The translations under genes were made by a program, and so were the position numbers. Source: Guadua angustifolia (taxonomy: Eukaryota > Streptophyta > Magnoliopsida > Poales > Poaceae). From it: a DNA stretch of 64,000 bases. This document shows positions 1-12,155 of the stretch, piece after piece. The notes under the pieces are model-generated. The model had not been told where the DNA came from and ran no database searches. It worked only from the letters and a program-made list of their open reading frames with translations. The number at the start of each line of letters is the position of its first letter. Position 1 is the stretch's first letter. The stretch covers positions 4,216,001 to 4,280,000 of the forward strand of contig CM070506.1 of NCBI GenBank assembly GCA_036346375.1, written 5' to 3'.

Positions 1-1708
1 TCGATCGATGACCTTCGAGCTATTGTGTTAAAGAAATAACACAACCTAGTAATTGTCTCGGACCTTGACCGCAAAATACTTCTAATTGCGACAGGAGCAT
101 CTCGTGTCATCAAGACATGACAATCATGAGACTTCATGCCATGTTAATTTCAAATCTTGCAACTAAACAAGTCTCTTCATGTTGGAGGAGTAACCGGACG
201 AACTTTCACACCATGCAAGCACCGCACAGCCAGCTTCTTTCGACCTTTGACAGAGTATAACAAGCATGTTCCAAGCACGTACGGCCTTTATCGCCTCTTT
301 CGGTGCTAACTCGTGTCTTATGCCCATATCGACCAAGTCAAGCCGCATGCTGATACCATCCTTTGTTTTACCCTTAATGTTGAGTAAGAGACCAATCACG
401 CCGCCACGCATATTCTTCTTCACATGCATGACATCGATGTAGTGGCTAACTTCTAGGTGCTCCCAAGAAGGTAGGTCCCGTAATATTGATCTCTTCTTCC
501 ACATGCTCTTTTCACTCGGTACTTGATTTACATCCCTTTCCATACGCAACATCCAAATCCTTAACAATGTCATGAACATCTCTCCCGCCAAACGCTTTGA
601 GCTGGACCATTTTCGCCTTCCGTCGAAAAGTTGCTTCATCTTGCGATATGGGTGATTCTTCAAGGAACTCTCACGGTGACGCATGTACACGGTTTTATGG
701 AGTGATTCAGCCATAAACTCTCGGATCATCTAAGCAAAGGAGTGCAGCTTTGGTTCCTTTTGTACTGCCCCACAAGTTAGCAAGGGCGGGGTAATCATTT
801 ATGGTGCGTAACAACAAGCAGCAAAGTAAAGTTCTCTTGCTTGTACGATCCCATACGTAAATTCCTGAAACCCACAAGAGTTTTAGATCTTCCACCAATG
901 GAGCTAGGTACACATCAATATCGCTCCTGTGTTGTTTCGGCCCTGATAAGCATGCATAACATAATGTACTTCCGCTTCATACACAACCAAGGAGGAAGGT
1001 TGTAGATACAGAGATTTACGGGCCAAGTGCTATGCCGGTCGCTCATGTTACCAAAAGGATTCATTCCATCCGACTCAATCCAAACCTTATATTTCTCGGA
1101 TCCGCACCAATTCTTGAAAGCTCCTATCGATGTTTCTCCACCGGATGGAATCAGCAGGTGCCTTAGCATTCCATCATTCTACGCCTCAAAGTGCCAACGC
1201 AATGCTTTTGCCTCCTTTGGGTTCGCAAACAAACGCTTCAAACGGGAATTACAGGCAGATACCATGCCACCTTAGCAGAGGACCTTTTTCACCTCAATGC
1301 TCTCGCCATCATTATCTCAATGACTTTACGCTTGTACCGGATGCGCACATCGGACATATATGCAAGTTTGTGTACTCTTTAGCGTACAGGATACAACTGC
1401 TTGGACATGCATGTATTCTTTCTACTTCCATTCCTAAGGGACAAAGAACTCGCTGGCTTTTGTAGGTGCTTGTCGGCAACTCATTTCCTCCGAAGCATGT
1501 CCGCCAATAGACGAATAACACAGGAAACTCTTTTGTCGGACCAACCGCTGTTTGGCTTCAATTTGAGTAGTTGAAGCACGGATGATAACCTTGTGTATTT
1601 CAACTTGCACCCCGCGAACAAAGGTTTCTCCGAGTCCTCCATTAAGCCCTCGAACCGCCCATATTCCCTGTCATCAAGGTTTCTTCGATCGCAGAGCATC
1701 CGATCCAA
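1..1708 (-). pseudogene. CACTA (En/Spm) TNP2-type transposase, broken
   Basis: On the minus strand, successive frames match the plant TNP2 transposase in N-to-C order. They are SEKPLFAGCK and LKLLKLKPNSGWSDK (about 1560-1660), IHACPSSCILY (about 1390-1430), GMNPFGNMSDRHSTWPVNL with YNLPPWLCMKRKY (960-1080), YLAPLVEDLKLLWVSGI (860-913), and SLHKTVYMRHR then SWEHLEVSHYIDVMHVKKN (400-700). A further match about VRD and CYFF to KVIDR reaches base 1, so the gene leaves the window on the left. TNP2 is the catalytic protein of CACTA transposons, cutting and joining element ends in the nucleus. The frame is broken by several stops and frameshifts, so this copy cannot make an active enzyme. Plus-strand frames over the same bases are antisense shadows. 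Family assignment is firm; exact limits are not. Confidence 0.9.
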
Positions 1709-1839
1709 ATTGTCATCGCGGCAACCTCCTCCTCATCGAAGCATAATCGATATGATCATCCGACATATCATTGACATCGCCGACTTATATTAACACTACT
1801 TGTCGCTTCAGATATTATGCTCTTCGCCATGACCGTCCA

Positions 1840-1939
1840 NNNNNNNNNNNNNNNNNNNNNNNNNNNNNNNNNNNNNNNNNNNNNNNNNNNNNNNNNNNNN
1901 NNNNNNNNNNNNNNNNNNNNNNNNNNNNNNNNNNNNNNN
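1840..1939. other. Assembly gap (100 N)
   Basis: Exactly 100 consecutive N. This round number is normally used for a gap of unknown size, so true distance and continuity between the CACTA remnant and the LTR to its right are not known. Confidence 0.98.
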
Positions 1940-4900
1940 GTTTCTCCGGTAGGGATAAACCCAAAAACGGAATCCCAGTGTTGCGCTGACGCTGAAAATG
2001 GAACCCCTTTGAACTCCCTCACCTCGGTTCCTCTTCTCCACCGTGCTACCCTTTGCGCCACCGCCTGAGCACGGCTGCAGCTCACCTGGGACTTCCTCCA
2101 GCCGAATCAGTAACGCCCCTGGGTGCTCACAAGTCTACTGAAGCTCACCGCACCGAAGGTCCGGCGCCTCTGGCCTTCCCTCTCCGCCGGCGACCATGGC
2201 GCCACTCCTCTCTGTTTTCCATCTCTGACCTTGGGGCCCCTCATGTCGGTGTCTCAGGAGAACTCCAGTGAAGATGGTAAAATGCGCTTTCTCAACTCAG
2301 GAAACGTATTTCCTATTTCTAGTCATTTTCCAATTGGACAAATATTCAATCTTAAATATCTTTTGCAATATTAATCCAATTTCAATGAAATAAATTTGTA
2401 TATTCATATAAAATCAAGAAGAATCTAAATATGTAAAAAGATTTAATTTTTGAACTACAGAATTATTAGTTGAATTAAAACTTGTTATAATTCCATTATG
2501 GCCTTTAATTCAAAATTATACACAGTAAGATATAAAATGATAAAATAAATATTTATATGATGAATGAATCAAGATGAATTACAATCTGTAAGAATATTTA
2601 ATTTTTGAGTCATAGAATGATTATTAAAATTTGAAATAGGATGAATCCACTATTATGAACATTATTGTACATATGAAAGATATAAAATGCTAAAATCATT
2701 AAATAAATTTTTATGTGCCTCTGGGATCATAATAAACTTAAACATACAAAAATATTTAAATGTTCAATTCAGTTTAAAATATTTGCTTTATGATTACTAG
2801 TAAACCTTAATATGGCTGCTAATGAAAATGAAAGTATAAAAGCTCATAAAATGAGGAAATAATTTGTATTAATGTCCTGAAAATAGTAAGGACCCATATA
2901 TGTAAAAATATTCAAGATAAGATTTAATATGCATTCTTTTGATGAAAAGAAATGTTAATTATAATAATAAGTAAATAGGTAATCTATTGTAATTAAAGTT
3001 ATAATAATGCCAAACTAGCTTTAAAACATTTCTAGAGTTGCACCCTGTTAATACCTGAAAAATGAATCAAAGATCATGTATTGTGTAGCCGCAAACTTAA
3101 ATTGAATATCGGCCGATTTAAGGTTTCGATATAATCATTTAGGCTATTTCAACTGCAGATAAAATAACTTGTCTAAATACTAAAATGTGTGAAATCAGTT
3201 TAGTAATGCTGTACAAAGTTTGTACTACCATATTCTATAAAAAAGAATCATATTTTATCAAGGTTCGCATATTAATCCTATTAGCTCAAAAACCTTAAGT
3301 GATAATCGTTCGTTCCATATTCTTGCCGATTCCGAATAGTGTAAACTATATAATGCCACTTAAGCCTTTTCAACAATGAATATAATACTTTATCTAAACC
3401 CTAAAGCTTATCAAATTAGCCCTGTAGCACTCTCCAAAGTATATACTACCTTGCTATGAAAAGATAGTCCCACTTCATCGTAATTTGCATATTAATTTTG
3501 ATAGCTTAATAACCCTAAGTAATCACAATACTTAAGTGCATAATATGAATGAACGAACTTTGAGTTTAAATGAGAAATCAGTTATTATGATATTTGTATC
3601 ACCAGAACCTTCTCAAATATCATGTAAATAATGCTAGTAGCCTAAACCAACAGAGTAGCTTTTTATAACTAGAACATTGATTAAATGTTGCTTTGAATCT
3701 GAATCCTAATCAAAGATAAGATTTCACCTTAAGCCTGAAATGATCATATCTATTTTTGCATCTTGAATTCAATATTATAAGTATAATATATCTAATTTTA
3801 GCCTCTTGGACCCGTAAAATAAAGGAAATGAATTCATGAATCGAGAACAGTATCATTGCTAATTATATAAAATTTATTAGAATCCGAATACGTAAAATCA
3901 TAAGAACTCAACCTTAAACCACACCTGCTTTCTATGATTTGTTTCTATTTGAATTTTATCTGATTTCTTTTTGTCCCTATTGAAACTTGTTAATTGTCAT
4001 TTGTTATGTTCTTCATTCACGACGCGTAGAATTCGACGTATCGACTTCCATCGTCAACTACAACCTCGACTTCGTCGTAAGCAAGGCAAGCACCTCCTTT
4101 GACCATGTTGATCCTAGTTTTATAAATGTTTTCATTAAATGATTTTATTGCATGCGTATACTCATTAAACTCTGCTATATTGTGGGTAATGGTAGTTATA
4201 CCTGTTGTCTCATTAACCTTCTTTGATGATTATGAACATGTGAACCTTGATAACCATAGATTAAGGAGCTAGCATTACTTAATGTCATCATGGGTATATG
4301 TGTTCATATTATTCATGCTTAGCCATGCTTAGAAACAACGATGAATCAATGATGATGATGATCAGATCAAAAGTTGTTTCTTGAGAAATGGAAAATGTGT
4401 TTGGGTATGATACTGTTGGTTGCTGATACTTTAATTAAAAACCCCAAAATAAAACTATGGTTTTGATGCGGGCGATTATTGGCAATAGCCGGAGGTGCGA
4501 AAGGAATGGCACGTAGTGTAGGGTGAAGTGTCGCCCGTGTCAGATTAAGGACCGAACATCGTGTTGTATGATCCAAGAATTCCGTGCAACCACAAGTGCT
4601 GGTATGGTGACAGACTTAACTTATTAAGTTGCTTAAATCTGGCTTTGCACATTGGTAGGCCGAAGTAGTACGGGCTGTTCCTTAATGGATTGCTCGACGG
4701 GTGCCCACACTGAGGTGTTGGGAACAACATTTGCTAATATAACGGTGTACGCCATACTTGGGAAGTTCCAACATTTCTATGCTCTGAGTTCTTCTATCAT
4801 AGTATGGGTTCAACGTCCCGTCGCTGGTGCAAAGTTAGATTTAGGTAATGAACGGTTATGTATGATCGCTCATTCGCATACTCTTGTATGGCGATCCACG

Positions 4901-5791
4901 GCTGACGTGGTGAGTTGATCATTACTTGTGGGTAAAGTTGTACACCTCTGCAGAGTTAAATCTAATCGATTAGCCGTACCCGCGATCATGGGTGTCTTGG
5001 CGAACTGATGCGAGTTAGACTTTGGTATTTCCTAAAATGGGTTTTGGGTTGGAACTTGTTTTGAAACTGGTTATGCTTTCATATCAATGGATTGATATTG
5101 TTGGATGAATGATTATATCGTTATGTCAATGGACCAACATTGTTGGATTTTATATATGGATTATTGGATGAATGATTATGTCCTCATGTCAAAGGGACGA
5201 CAATGATGGATTTTATGATTGGATTATGGATTTGGATATTGGAATATTGGATATACAATGGACTGTGAGTATTTCTTATACTTTACTTATTTCATATCAA
5301 ACTTGCTCTTATAAATTCCGTTTGCAAATAACTTGATTTACAAATTCAATTTCGCTTTATGCAAATTAACTGTAGAAGCCTTTCCTTTGAAATGGCCTGC
5401 ATGTATTATAGGTTTTGCTAAAGTCTTGCTGAGTACAAAAGTACTCACCCTTGCTTAATTTGTGGTTTTAGGTGTAAAGTTAGCGAAGCTCCGAAGGTTT
5501 GATTCGTCGCAGGTTACGGGATCTTCATCGAAGCGATCATATCTAGGGATTTATGCCTCGTCAGTTGTCTGCGGGTTTGGATGGGCACACTACCAGGCTT
5601 TGCTTCTTTAGTTGCTATATTCTCTGAGTTGTAAAATTTCTTTGTATACTAGTTTCCGCTTAATTATTATAATGTGTGGTTGTGATTTCAATTGTGGTAA
5701 ATGTGCATACTAGCTACTGATTCAGGGACTAGTACTGCAAGTACATTAGATTTCCATTTTTGCATTCTGTGTAAAAATGGGCGTCGCTACA
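1940..5791 (+). repeat. Large Gypsy-type LTR remnant, right end intact
   Basis: A GC-rich leader-like part (1940-2280) is followed by about 1.7 kb of AT-rich DNA and then a typical LTR downstream part with an inverted repeat GAGTAC-AAAA-GTACTC at 5431-5446. It ends in GGGCGTCGCTACA at 5791. Parts of 2950-3560 match 37990-38600 closely, including the shared words CTGAAAAATGAATCA and GTGTAGCCGCAAAC. The AT-rich start near 2370 also resembles the DNA after 63110. It is therefore a diverged relative of the solo LTR at 36663-38706 and of the right edge of the window. No coding domain is seen. The left end is missing or hidden by the N gap, and no primer-binding site follows 5791, so it may be a solo or 3' LTR. 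Confidence 0.7.
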
Positions 5792-6080
5792 TTTGAGATA
5801 CTGTTCATCATCAATAACCACATGTCAGCAAGGCAACCAAAACAAATAATCAATTGCACCAAATAGAGCAGAACATATGATCAATTCTCCGCCTAGAATT
5901 CTTGCCACACGAGTCAAATCCAAAAACGCAGCTACTGTAATTCACAAAACTAGCTCTAATCATTCACAGCACGCTTATCATAAAAGGAAGATGCCCACGA
6001 CGATTCACAACAAACAAGCTTGACCTACGACTAGTACTCCGACGACGAGTCTATTTAGTGATACGGTACCATGCATCAAC
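5792..6080. other. Unassigned DNA between LTR and foldback MITE
   Basis: No recognisable gene, repeat family or RNA is seen here. Bases 6072-6080 (TGCATCAAC) are the left TSD of the next element. It could be host DNA flanking the 3' end of the E1 copy. Confidence 0.5.
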
Positions 6081-6461
6081 GGCAACGACTGTGGTGCAAT
6101 CAGCCCTCCCGTGCAATCACCGTGCAATCCAACTAAGAAAAGTTTCGAAAAATTCTGAAAAAAATCATGGATGTACATCTCATCTTACCCCATCTACATA
6201 TAAAATTTCATGATCAAATTCGTCCTATGCTAGAAGTTACAAAAAAGACAAATTTCTGACAAACTTAAAAAGTTCAAATGCACCTCAAATTTGTCTTTTT
6301 TGTAACTTCTAGCATAGGACGAATTTGATCATGAAATTTTATATGTAGATGGGGTAAGATGAGATGTACATCCATGATTTTTTGCAGAATTTTTTGAAAC
6401 TTTTCTTAGTTGGATTGCACAGTGATTGCACGGGAGGGCTGATTGCACCACAGTCGTTGCC
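6081..6461. mobile_element. Foldback Mutator-type MITE, 381 bp, 9-bp TSD
   Basis: Two nearly perfect inverted arms, 6081-6255 and 6287-6461 (175 bp each), flank a 31-bp spacer. Both ends read GGCAACGACTGTGGTGCAAT into the element. The flanks carry the same 9-bp word TGCATCAAC (6072-6080 and 6462-6470). A 9-bp duplication with long terminal inverted repeats is the signature of Mutator-like elements. The element has no coding capacity, so it would depend on a transposase supplied elsewhere. The strong hairpin means a transcript through it would form a long double-stranded RNA. High arm identity suggests a young insertion. Confidence 0.9.
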
Positions 6462-6745
6462 TGCATCAACATGGTACGATATCAAGTTTCGCACTCGCAA
6501 CACGAAATTAATTTCCCCATCGCGACATCCAGATGGCGCCGGTAAGAGGGCACCTCCACCTTGGCCACATCAACCACCTTCTTGTCCAACCGGTCCTTGT
6601 GCCTGGGGAACATGGAGTTGTACGGCAACGAGGTGCCACATAATATGCTGTATGCGTTCAAGCCCTTCTCCTTAAGCCATTCCAGGAGCTCCCTTAGCGT
6701 GATGTTGCCAGTTATGGTCCACCGGTCCCAGACCGTCCAGGACAT

Positions 6746-6857
6746 AACTATTTGCCACTTTTTATGGGGTCAGTGGCAACAGATTTGCCACTCTGTGACT
6801 CATATCACTGTAGCATTAAGTGGCACCCCGTAATAGTGGCAAATAATTAATTATTCC
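6746..6857. mobile_element. Short MITE inside an E1 exon, 112 bp
   Basis: The word TCCAGGACAT occurs on both sides (6736-6745 and 6858-6867), and the E1 reading resumes exactly there. The inserted DNA has imperfect inverted ends (CTATTTGCCACT at the left, AGTGGCAAATAATT at the right) and an internal GGGG/CCCC pairing. A 9-10 bp TSD points to a Mutator- or hAT-related family, but the length is too short to decide. Confidence 0.75.
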
Positions 6858-7647
6858 TCCAGGACATGTCTTGGTGCTTGATGGTCTTGGGAGGGACCGG
6901 CTCAGCCATAGAGAAGAGTGGGATCGATCGCAAGGTTTGCAAATGTGTTCCGGTACCTTGTGCCCACCAGCAAGGACTTTGTAAAGTTTAAGGCAGGCAG
7001 ACGAGGCCAGTGGCCATTGCGGTCGAGGTGGCGATGGCTGGGATGATCCTGCCGGCTATAAACTTAGCCTTCAGCTTGTCCACTTCAGGAATGCTGTAGT
7101 TCCTTGCCTGCATGTTAGCAAAACCAGCTATTACGTCCACATGGAAATTTGTGTCATCATCCTGCACATACAAAAAGAAGCTCAGCAATAATTCCCAATC
7201 TTAAGACAACTTTGTTGGATCAATCTCAGGAATACCAGATGCAATCGCTCAGCCAAAGCTCTGATTAGCACCAGCCGAACGCCACTTCAATGCCTGCAAA
7301 ACAGAGAACAACTGCAGATACCTCGAACGCCCGATGTGCCGGACGAAGCACAGTAGTCTGAAGATGCAATTTGCAGGCTTCTCTCAATAAGCATTGCAGA
7401 GAATACAGATTTGCCTGGCGAATACCGCAGCCAGCTTTTCTCCCTTGTATTTATAGTGAGATTAGCAAATCAATCTGTTACATGGACTCAAACTGCAAGC
7501 AAAATCTTTTTTTTTGTTTTATCTCCAACTTTATCTGGACTCTGAAGGCTATCGCCTAACTCAAACGACATGACACTGAATCCTAACGACCAATACCGAA
7601 AGATACCTGACGCCAGAAGAAACAAAGGAAGCAACAAGATTATACCT

Positions 7648-8070
7648 TGTTAGAAATCGACACGCAAACAAGAACGAAGAAGATCAAACCAACACAGATC
7701 AAACACCAAGATTTAACGTGGAAAACCCCTCCAATGCGAAAGGGAAAAAACCACGGGCGCCGGCCGGCAAAATTCACTATTTCGGGAGTGTTTACAAAAC
7801 GTCGGAGTCAATCCTCGCGACGGCTTACAAAAAGAATTTATAAGGCAATGACCTAGGTCAAGAATAAAACGATCCATACCAGGCGTCCCTAGCAGCGGGC
7901 CGAACTGACGGCTTACAAGAAGAATTTATAAGGCAATGACCTAGGTCAAGAATAAAACGATCCATACCAGGCGTCCCTGGCAATGATCCATACCAAGCCT
8001 CCCGGCGACGGGCCTCCGCTCCGCTCCGACAGAAGTTAGCCTTCTTCTGAATTTGGATCACAATTCAACA
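7648..8070 (-). mobile_element. Solo LTR (423 bp) nested in the Copia 3' LTR
   Basis: It starts TGTTAGAAATCG and ends TTCAACA, with 5-bp TSD TACCT at 7643-7647 and 8071-8075. Removing it and one TSD restores the end ATTATACCTAACA seen in the partner LTR. Polarity is inferred from the TTTCTAACA terminus usual at Copia LTR 3' ends. Solo LTRs arise by recombination between the two LTRs of one element. Confidence 0.9.
7820..7995. repeat. 88-bp tandem duplication inside the solo LTR
   Basis: The segment starting ACGGCTTACAA at 7820 is repeated from 7908. Both copies contain AAGGCAATGACCTAGGTCAA and CGATCCATACCAGGCGTCCC with few differences. It lies in the LTR and has no coding meaning. Confidence 0.9.
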
Positions 8071-8079
8071 TACCTAACA

Positions 8080-8095
8080 AATCACCCCCTAATCT
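8080..8095 (-). other. Polypurine tract of the Copia element
   Basis: The minus strand reads TTAGGGGGTGATT directly before the 3' LTR, the usual position of the plus-strand DNA synthesis primer. Confidence 0.75.
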
Positions 8096-8277
8096 TGTTG
8101 TACCGCCTTTACATCAACAATTCCAAGCTTCTGATGAAGTTCCAGAAATTTGATTCGTCCCAACGGTTTTGTCAGAAGATCTGCTACTTTGTCTTCTGAT
8201 CTTACATAGTTTACTTCCACCTCCCCTTCTTCCACACATTCCCGTATAAAATGGTACCTCACATCAATGTGTTTACT

Positions 8278-9536
8278 TCATGTGCGGTAGACTGGATTCT
8301 TGCTTAGGGCAATGGCCGATTTATTATCAACAAGCAACACCACTTTTTTCTGCTCTTCTCTCTTCAATTCAGCAAGCAACCGACTTAGCCAAACTGCCTG
8401 ACATGTTGCCGGTGCTGCAGCTATGTACTCTGCCTCGCAAGAAAATAGGGCCACAATTCTCTGCTTTTGGGATACCCACGTTACCAAGTTTGGGCCGAGG
8501 AAGAATACCGACCCCATTGTGCTTCTTCTATCGTCAGCATCTCTTGCGTGATCACTATCACAATAGCCTGTTAATTTCACCCCCTCTTCTCTGCGTCTCT
8601 TGAAATAACACCCATAGTTCAGAGTCCCTTTCACATAATGCAATATGTGCTTTACTGCTGCCAGATGCTGGACTGTTGGTGCTGACATATACCTACTAAC
8701 CATGCCGACAGCGAAGGCTATGTCTGGTCTTGTATTCACCAGCTATCTCAAGCTTCCAACGAGACTACGATACCTGGTTCCATCAACTGCTGCCTCCGTA
8801 TCATCCTCTCTCAGCTTGAGCCTGTTCTCCATAGGAGTGGGCACGGATTGCAGTCTCCCATGCCGGTTGTTTTCAGGATGTTCGCCTGCAGAGTCCGACT
8901 AGTTCATGGTGATGCCACCATCGAGCTGTTTTACTTGATTCCAAGGTAGTAACTTAGTGGACCAAGATCACTCATGCTGAACGTCCTTTTCATCTGCTCT
9001 TTAAACTCTTTCAGCATTGTCACACTTGAGCCTGTGATGATTAAATCATCAACATACACACCCACAAACAATAGTAGGCCCCCTTTCTTTCCGTAGAGAG
9101 CCTTTTTAATCTCGAACTGCTCCTGGTCTTGTATCATCTACATAGCACGGTGGGTGAGCTACGATACTTCTTCATCAATTCACCATTCGAAAAGCCGATT
9201 TCACATCCATGTGATGTAGCTCCTAGCGTTCTCCTGCTGCTAAGCGCAATGAGGAACCCGACGGTCTCCAATCTTGCCATTGGGCGTAGACCTCATCAAA
9301 ATATACTCCCTGTTCTTTGGCGTGCCCTTTGCAAGCAACCTAGCTTTGTACTTCAATATCTTCCCTTTCGCATCTTTCTTGACCTTGAATACCCATTTCA
9401 GCCCAATGGGTTTGTGGTTGTCAGTCGTTGTACCTTTTCCCATGTGTCGTTCTTGAGGATGGCCCTCATTTCTTCCTCCATTGCAAGCTTCCAGTGCTCT
9501 GTTCCCGTGGCTTCTTCTACGCTTGCGGTTCTTCAC
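8278..9536 (-). pseudogene. Copia reverse transcriptase and RNase H, broken
   Basis: The minus strand shows the RT start KPIGLKWVFKVKKDAKGK with YKARLLAKG (about 9340-9440). The first catalytic region HHMDVKSAF is at 9188-9214 and the active-site box YVDDLIITG is near 9035-9060, followed by LGPLSYYLGI (about 8940). RNase H follows with MNTRPDIAFAVGMVSRYM (8739 down), CEAEYIAAA and DNKSAIALSKNP (to about 8285). Both RT catalytic motifs are still readable, but they lie in different frames and stops separate them. RT copies the element RNA and RNase H removes the RNA strand, in cytoplasmic particles. This copy is inactive. Confidence 0.9.
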
Positions 9537-9822
9537 TCCTATTAAGCATAATCCGAATATTCCAGATTGACTTCCTGGGTTTAATCATAAAGGTCCTGTA
9601 TAGTTCGACCTTTAATGGTGGTGTCTCTTCGATGAGTCACTTGTCGGACTTGAGATGAGCTCCGAGGACTACCTCCTATCTTGCTTCTCTCTTCAGATGA
9701 TATGGTTCCAGCGTAACTAAGCACCCCTTCATTCTCTGCAGTCCTTGCTGAATTTGGTGTAGAGGGCTCAACTTCATGATCACCTTCTTCTTGTGATTGA
9801 TTTATAGTTACTGAACTTGGTC

Positions 9823-11140
9823 TCAGTTCATCTGAAAGACTTCTTTGAATGTTGGTGTTGATTCACCCTGTTCAGCTCGATCTCTCCATCGCCATGCTTC
9901 ATCCTCTTGAAACACAACATCATAGGATACATGCACCTTATTTTTGACAGGATCATATACTCTATATGCTTTTGAGCCTGCTTCATACTCTAAGAACACC
10001 ATGGGTATGCTTTGATCTTTGAGCTTCTTTAGGTTTGGTTTCACAACTTTAACATCGCTAGACATCCAAAGGTGCGCAAATGATGTACCTTCGGTTTTCT
10101 CTGGAACCATGCCTCATATGAAGTTTGTCCTTCCACACTTTTCGTTGCAGCCCGATTGAGTAGATATATGGTTGTTGCTATTGCTTCACCCCGAATCTTC
10201 TGGCATTCCTTTTTTCTTCATGAGGCTCCTTGCGGTAGCTACTATTGTTTGATTCCTCCGTTCGCCTACTCCGTTTTGCAGGGAGAGTATGGTGCTGTCA
10301 AATGATGCACAATACCTTGCTCTCGCTAAATACTCATCAAATTCTGATGAGATGAATTTTCCACCGCGATCCGCTCGAATGCCTTCAATTTACTTTGTGA
10401 CTCCATCTCAGCTTTTGCTTTTACCAGTTTAAATGCTTTGAATGCTTCATCTTTTGAGCTAAGCAAAGACCGCCCACATGTATCGAGAATGATCATCCAC
10501 CATCGGCAAGAAGCACCGGGGTTGCTGGAGAAATGGGACCGCACAAGTCCGCATGGACTAGCTCCAATCTCTGCTCTACTTGAAAACTTGCGCTTTGGGA
10601 AAGGAAACTGCGTTGCTTTCCTACCAGACAGCCTCACAGACTTGATCCAGATGATCAATACACGGTAACCCTTCAACCATACCGCTTTCCACATCTCTCG
10701 CAGGTTCGAAGTTCAAGTGTCCATATCGAGCGTGCCATAGCCATCTTTGTCACCTTTAATTGTCAAGAGGCGATGGTTCTGTGCATACTAGATTCATCAC
10801 ATCTGATCGATTTGGTAACCTCTTTACCTTAGTCACCAATCACTCATCTTCATCGAAGATACACATTATGCCTTCTTGTATCACGGTCTTATACCCTTTC
10901 TCATCAAGCTGCCCCAAGCTTACTATATTCGCAAAGCGATGGAATGTAGTACACATTTGATAAAATATGATGTTCTTCGGTTTTACCTCCGAACAATGCT
11001 GTGCCTCTCGCCATGAATCTCCACATTTGACCCATCACCAAACTTCACGAGCCACGCACGGATGTATCGAGATCATGGAATATGTCCCGGCATCCTATTA
11101 TATGGTTGCTAGCCCTGTATCTAGATACCATATGTCACCG
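9823..11140 (-). pseudogene. Copia protease and integrase remnant
   Basis: The protease start WYLDTG reads at about 11115-11135, with the D-T-G catalytic triad visible but followed by stops. Integrase pieces follow: CEACLVGKQ in one frame and LLSSKDEAFKAFKLVKAKAE (about 10390-10460). The C-terminal box, FAHLWMSSDVKV to AYRVYDPVKNKVHVSYDVVF, lies at 9890-10085. The pieces are in several frames. Order and spacing fit Ty1/Copia, in which integrase lies before reverse transcriptase. Confidence 0.85.
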
Positions 11141-11276
11141 ATTTCTTGTCACCTTTCTCCGGTGTGGGTTTCATTCCTTCTTCCTTCAACAAGACCACCT
11201 CAAAAACTTGCATTTCATTTTGTTTATCTTCATTATCTTTTCTCGGTGTAGAACGCTTTCTCTTTCTTGGGTTTCT

Positions 11277-12123
11277 GCATTCAGAGGCAAAGTGACCGAA
11301 GATATCGCAATTGTAACACTTTATCTTAGATTTATCAAATTTGCGATATGTCTTGGCATCTTCATCTTCAATCGATCTTCCGCGTCCTCGGCGTCGACCA
11401 TGACATTGGTAGCGACCACGGCCTCGCCAACTCCCCTTCTGTTGGCGCCGCTTGATGCCTCGTCTACACTCTTGCCTTTCAATGACAATGCTTCAAGATT
11501 TGATGCCAACATTAACGATTACCATCTTCCTTCGGTTGGCGCCGCCCTTCAATGTTTCTTCAAACGCCTCACCGCCAATCGCTTCCGAGATCTGTCATGG
11601 ATGAGAGATCTCCCCATCGCTCAATTGTTCCGACGATCGGCATGAATTTTTCGGAACTACTGAATAATTTCTCCACGACGTCGATTCCTTCAACTCAAAG
11701 ACCGAGAGATTGAATCTCACTTACCAATGTGGTAAGGCACAAATAAAACTTATTGATACTCTCATCCTCTTCCATATTCAATCGGTTGAACTGTCTCTTC
11801 ACAATTGAACCCGTTATTGCTTCACACGATCCTCTCCTACACGCATTTCTTTTAACATGTTTCATGCTTCTCTCGCCGTTTCTTTCGTGCAATTACCATT
11901 AGCACCTCATCGAGAACAGATTGTGCTAGAGCCGCCGAGCCCCTTGATCCGTTTTCGGATCTACCAAAGTTAGCTCCTTCAATTGCAGCCCGAGCTCGAG
12001 AGAGCCGAGAAGGATCTTCATCTTCATCGACTGCAGACACCATAATTTGTGTCGGTCAAGATCGAATCTTGTATTGGGACGTTTGCTCTCATTGCTGGTA
12101 CTCGACGATTGCTCCCCGAGACA
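11277..12123 (-). pseudogene. Copia gag with CCHC zinc knuckle, broken
   Basis: The minus strand reads NESKRPNTRFDLDRH just inside the element, then EEDESINKFYLCLTTLVSEI (about 11720-11790), and a zinc knuckle CYNCDIFGHFASEC at 11277-11318. Gag builds the particle and the knuckle binds the element RNA. At least three frame changes and stops occur along about 280 codons. Confidence 0.85.
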
Positions 12124-12136
12124 TGTTCTTAGATTC

Positions 12137-12155
12137 CCGGATGCTCGATACCAAT
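12137..12155 (-). other. Primer-binding site of the Copia element
   Basis: The minus strand reads ATTGGTATCGAGCATC directly after the 5' LTR. It resembles the common plant Copia site TGGTATCAGAGC, complementary to the 3' end of initiator methionine tRNA, with small changes. Confidence 0.85.

Larger units (their letters stand above)
7213..8079 (-). repeat. 3' LTR of the Copia element, split by a solo LTR
   Basis: It pairs with 12156-12583. A minus-strand TATA box (TATAAATA) lies at 7448-7455. The LTR is continuous except for 7648-8075, which is a nested solo LTR plus one TSD copy. Confidence 0.9.

Noticed and set aside
1130..1465. 111-codon plus-strand open frame
   Set aside because: Antisense shadow of the TNP2 transposase.
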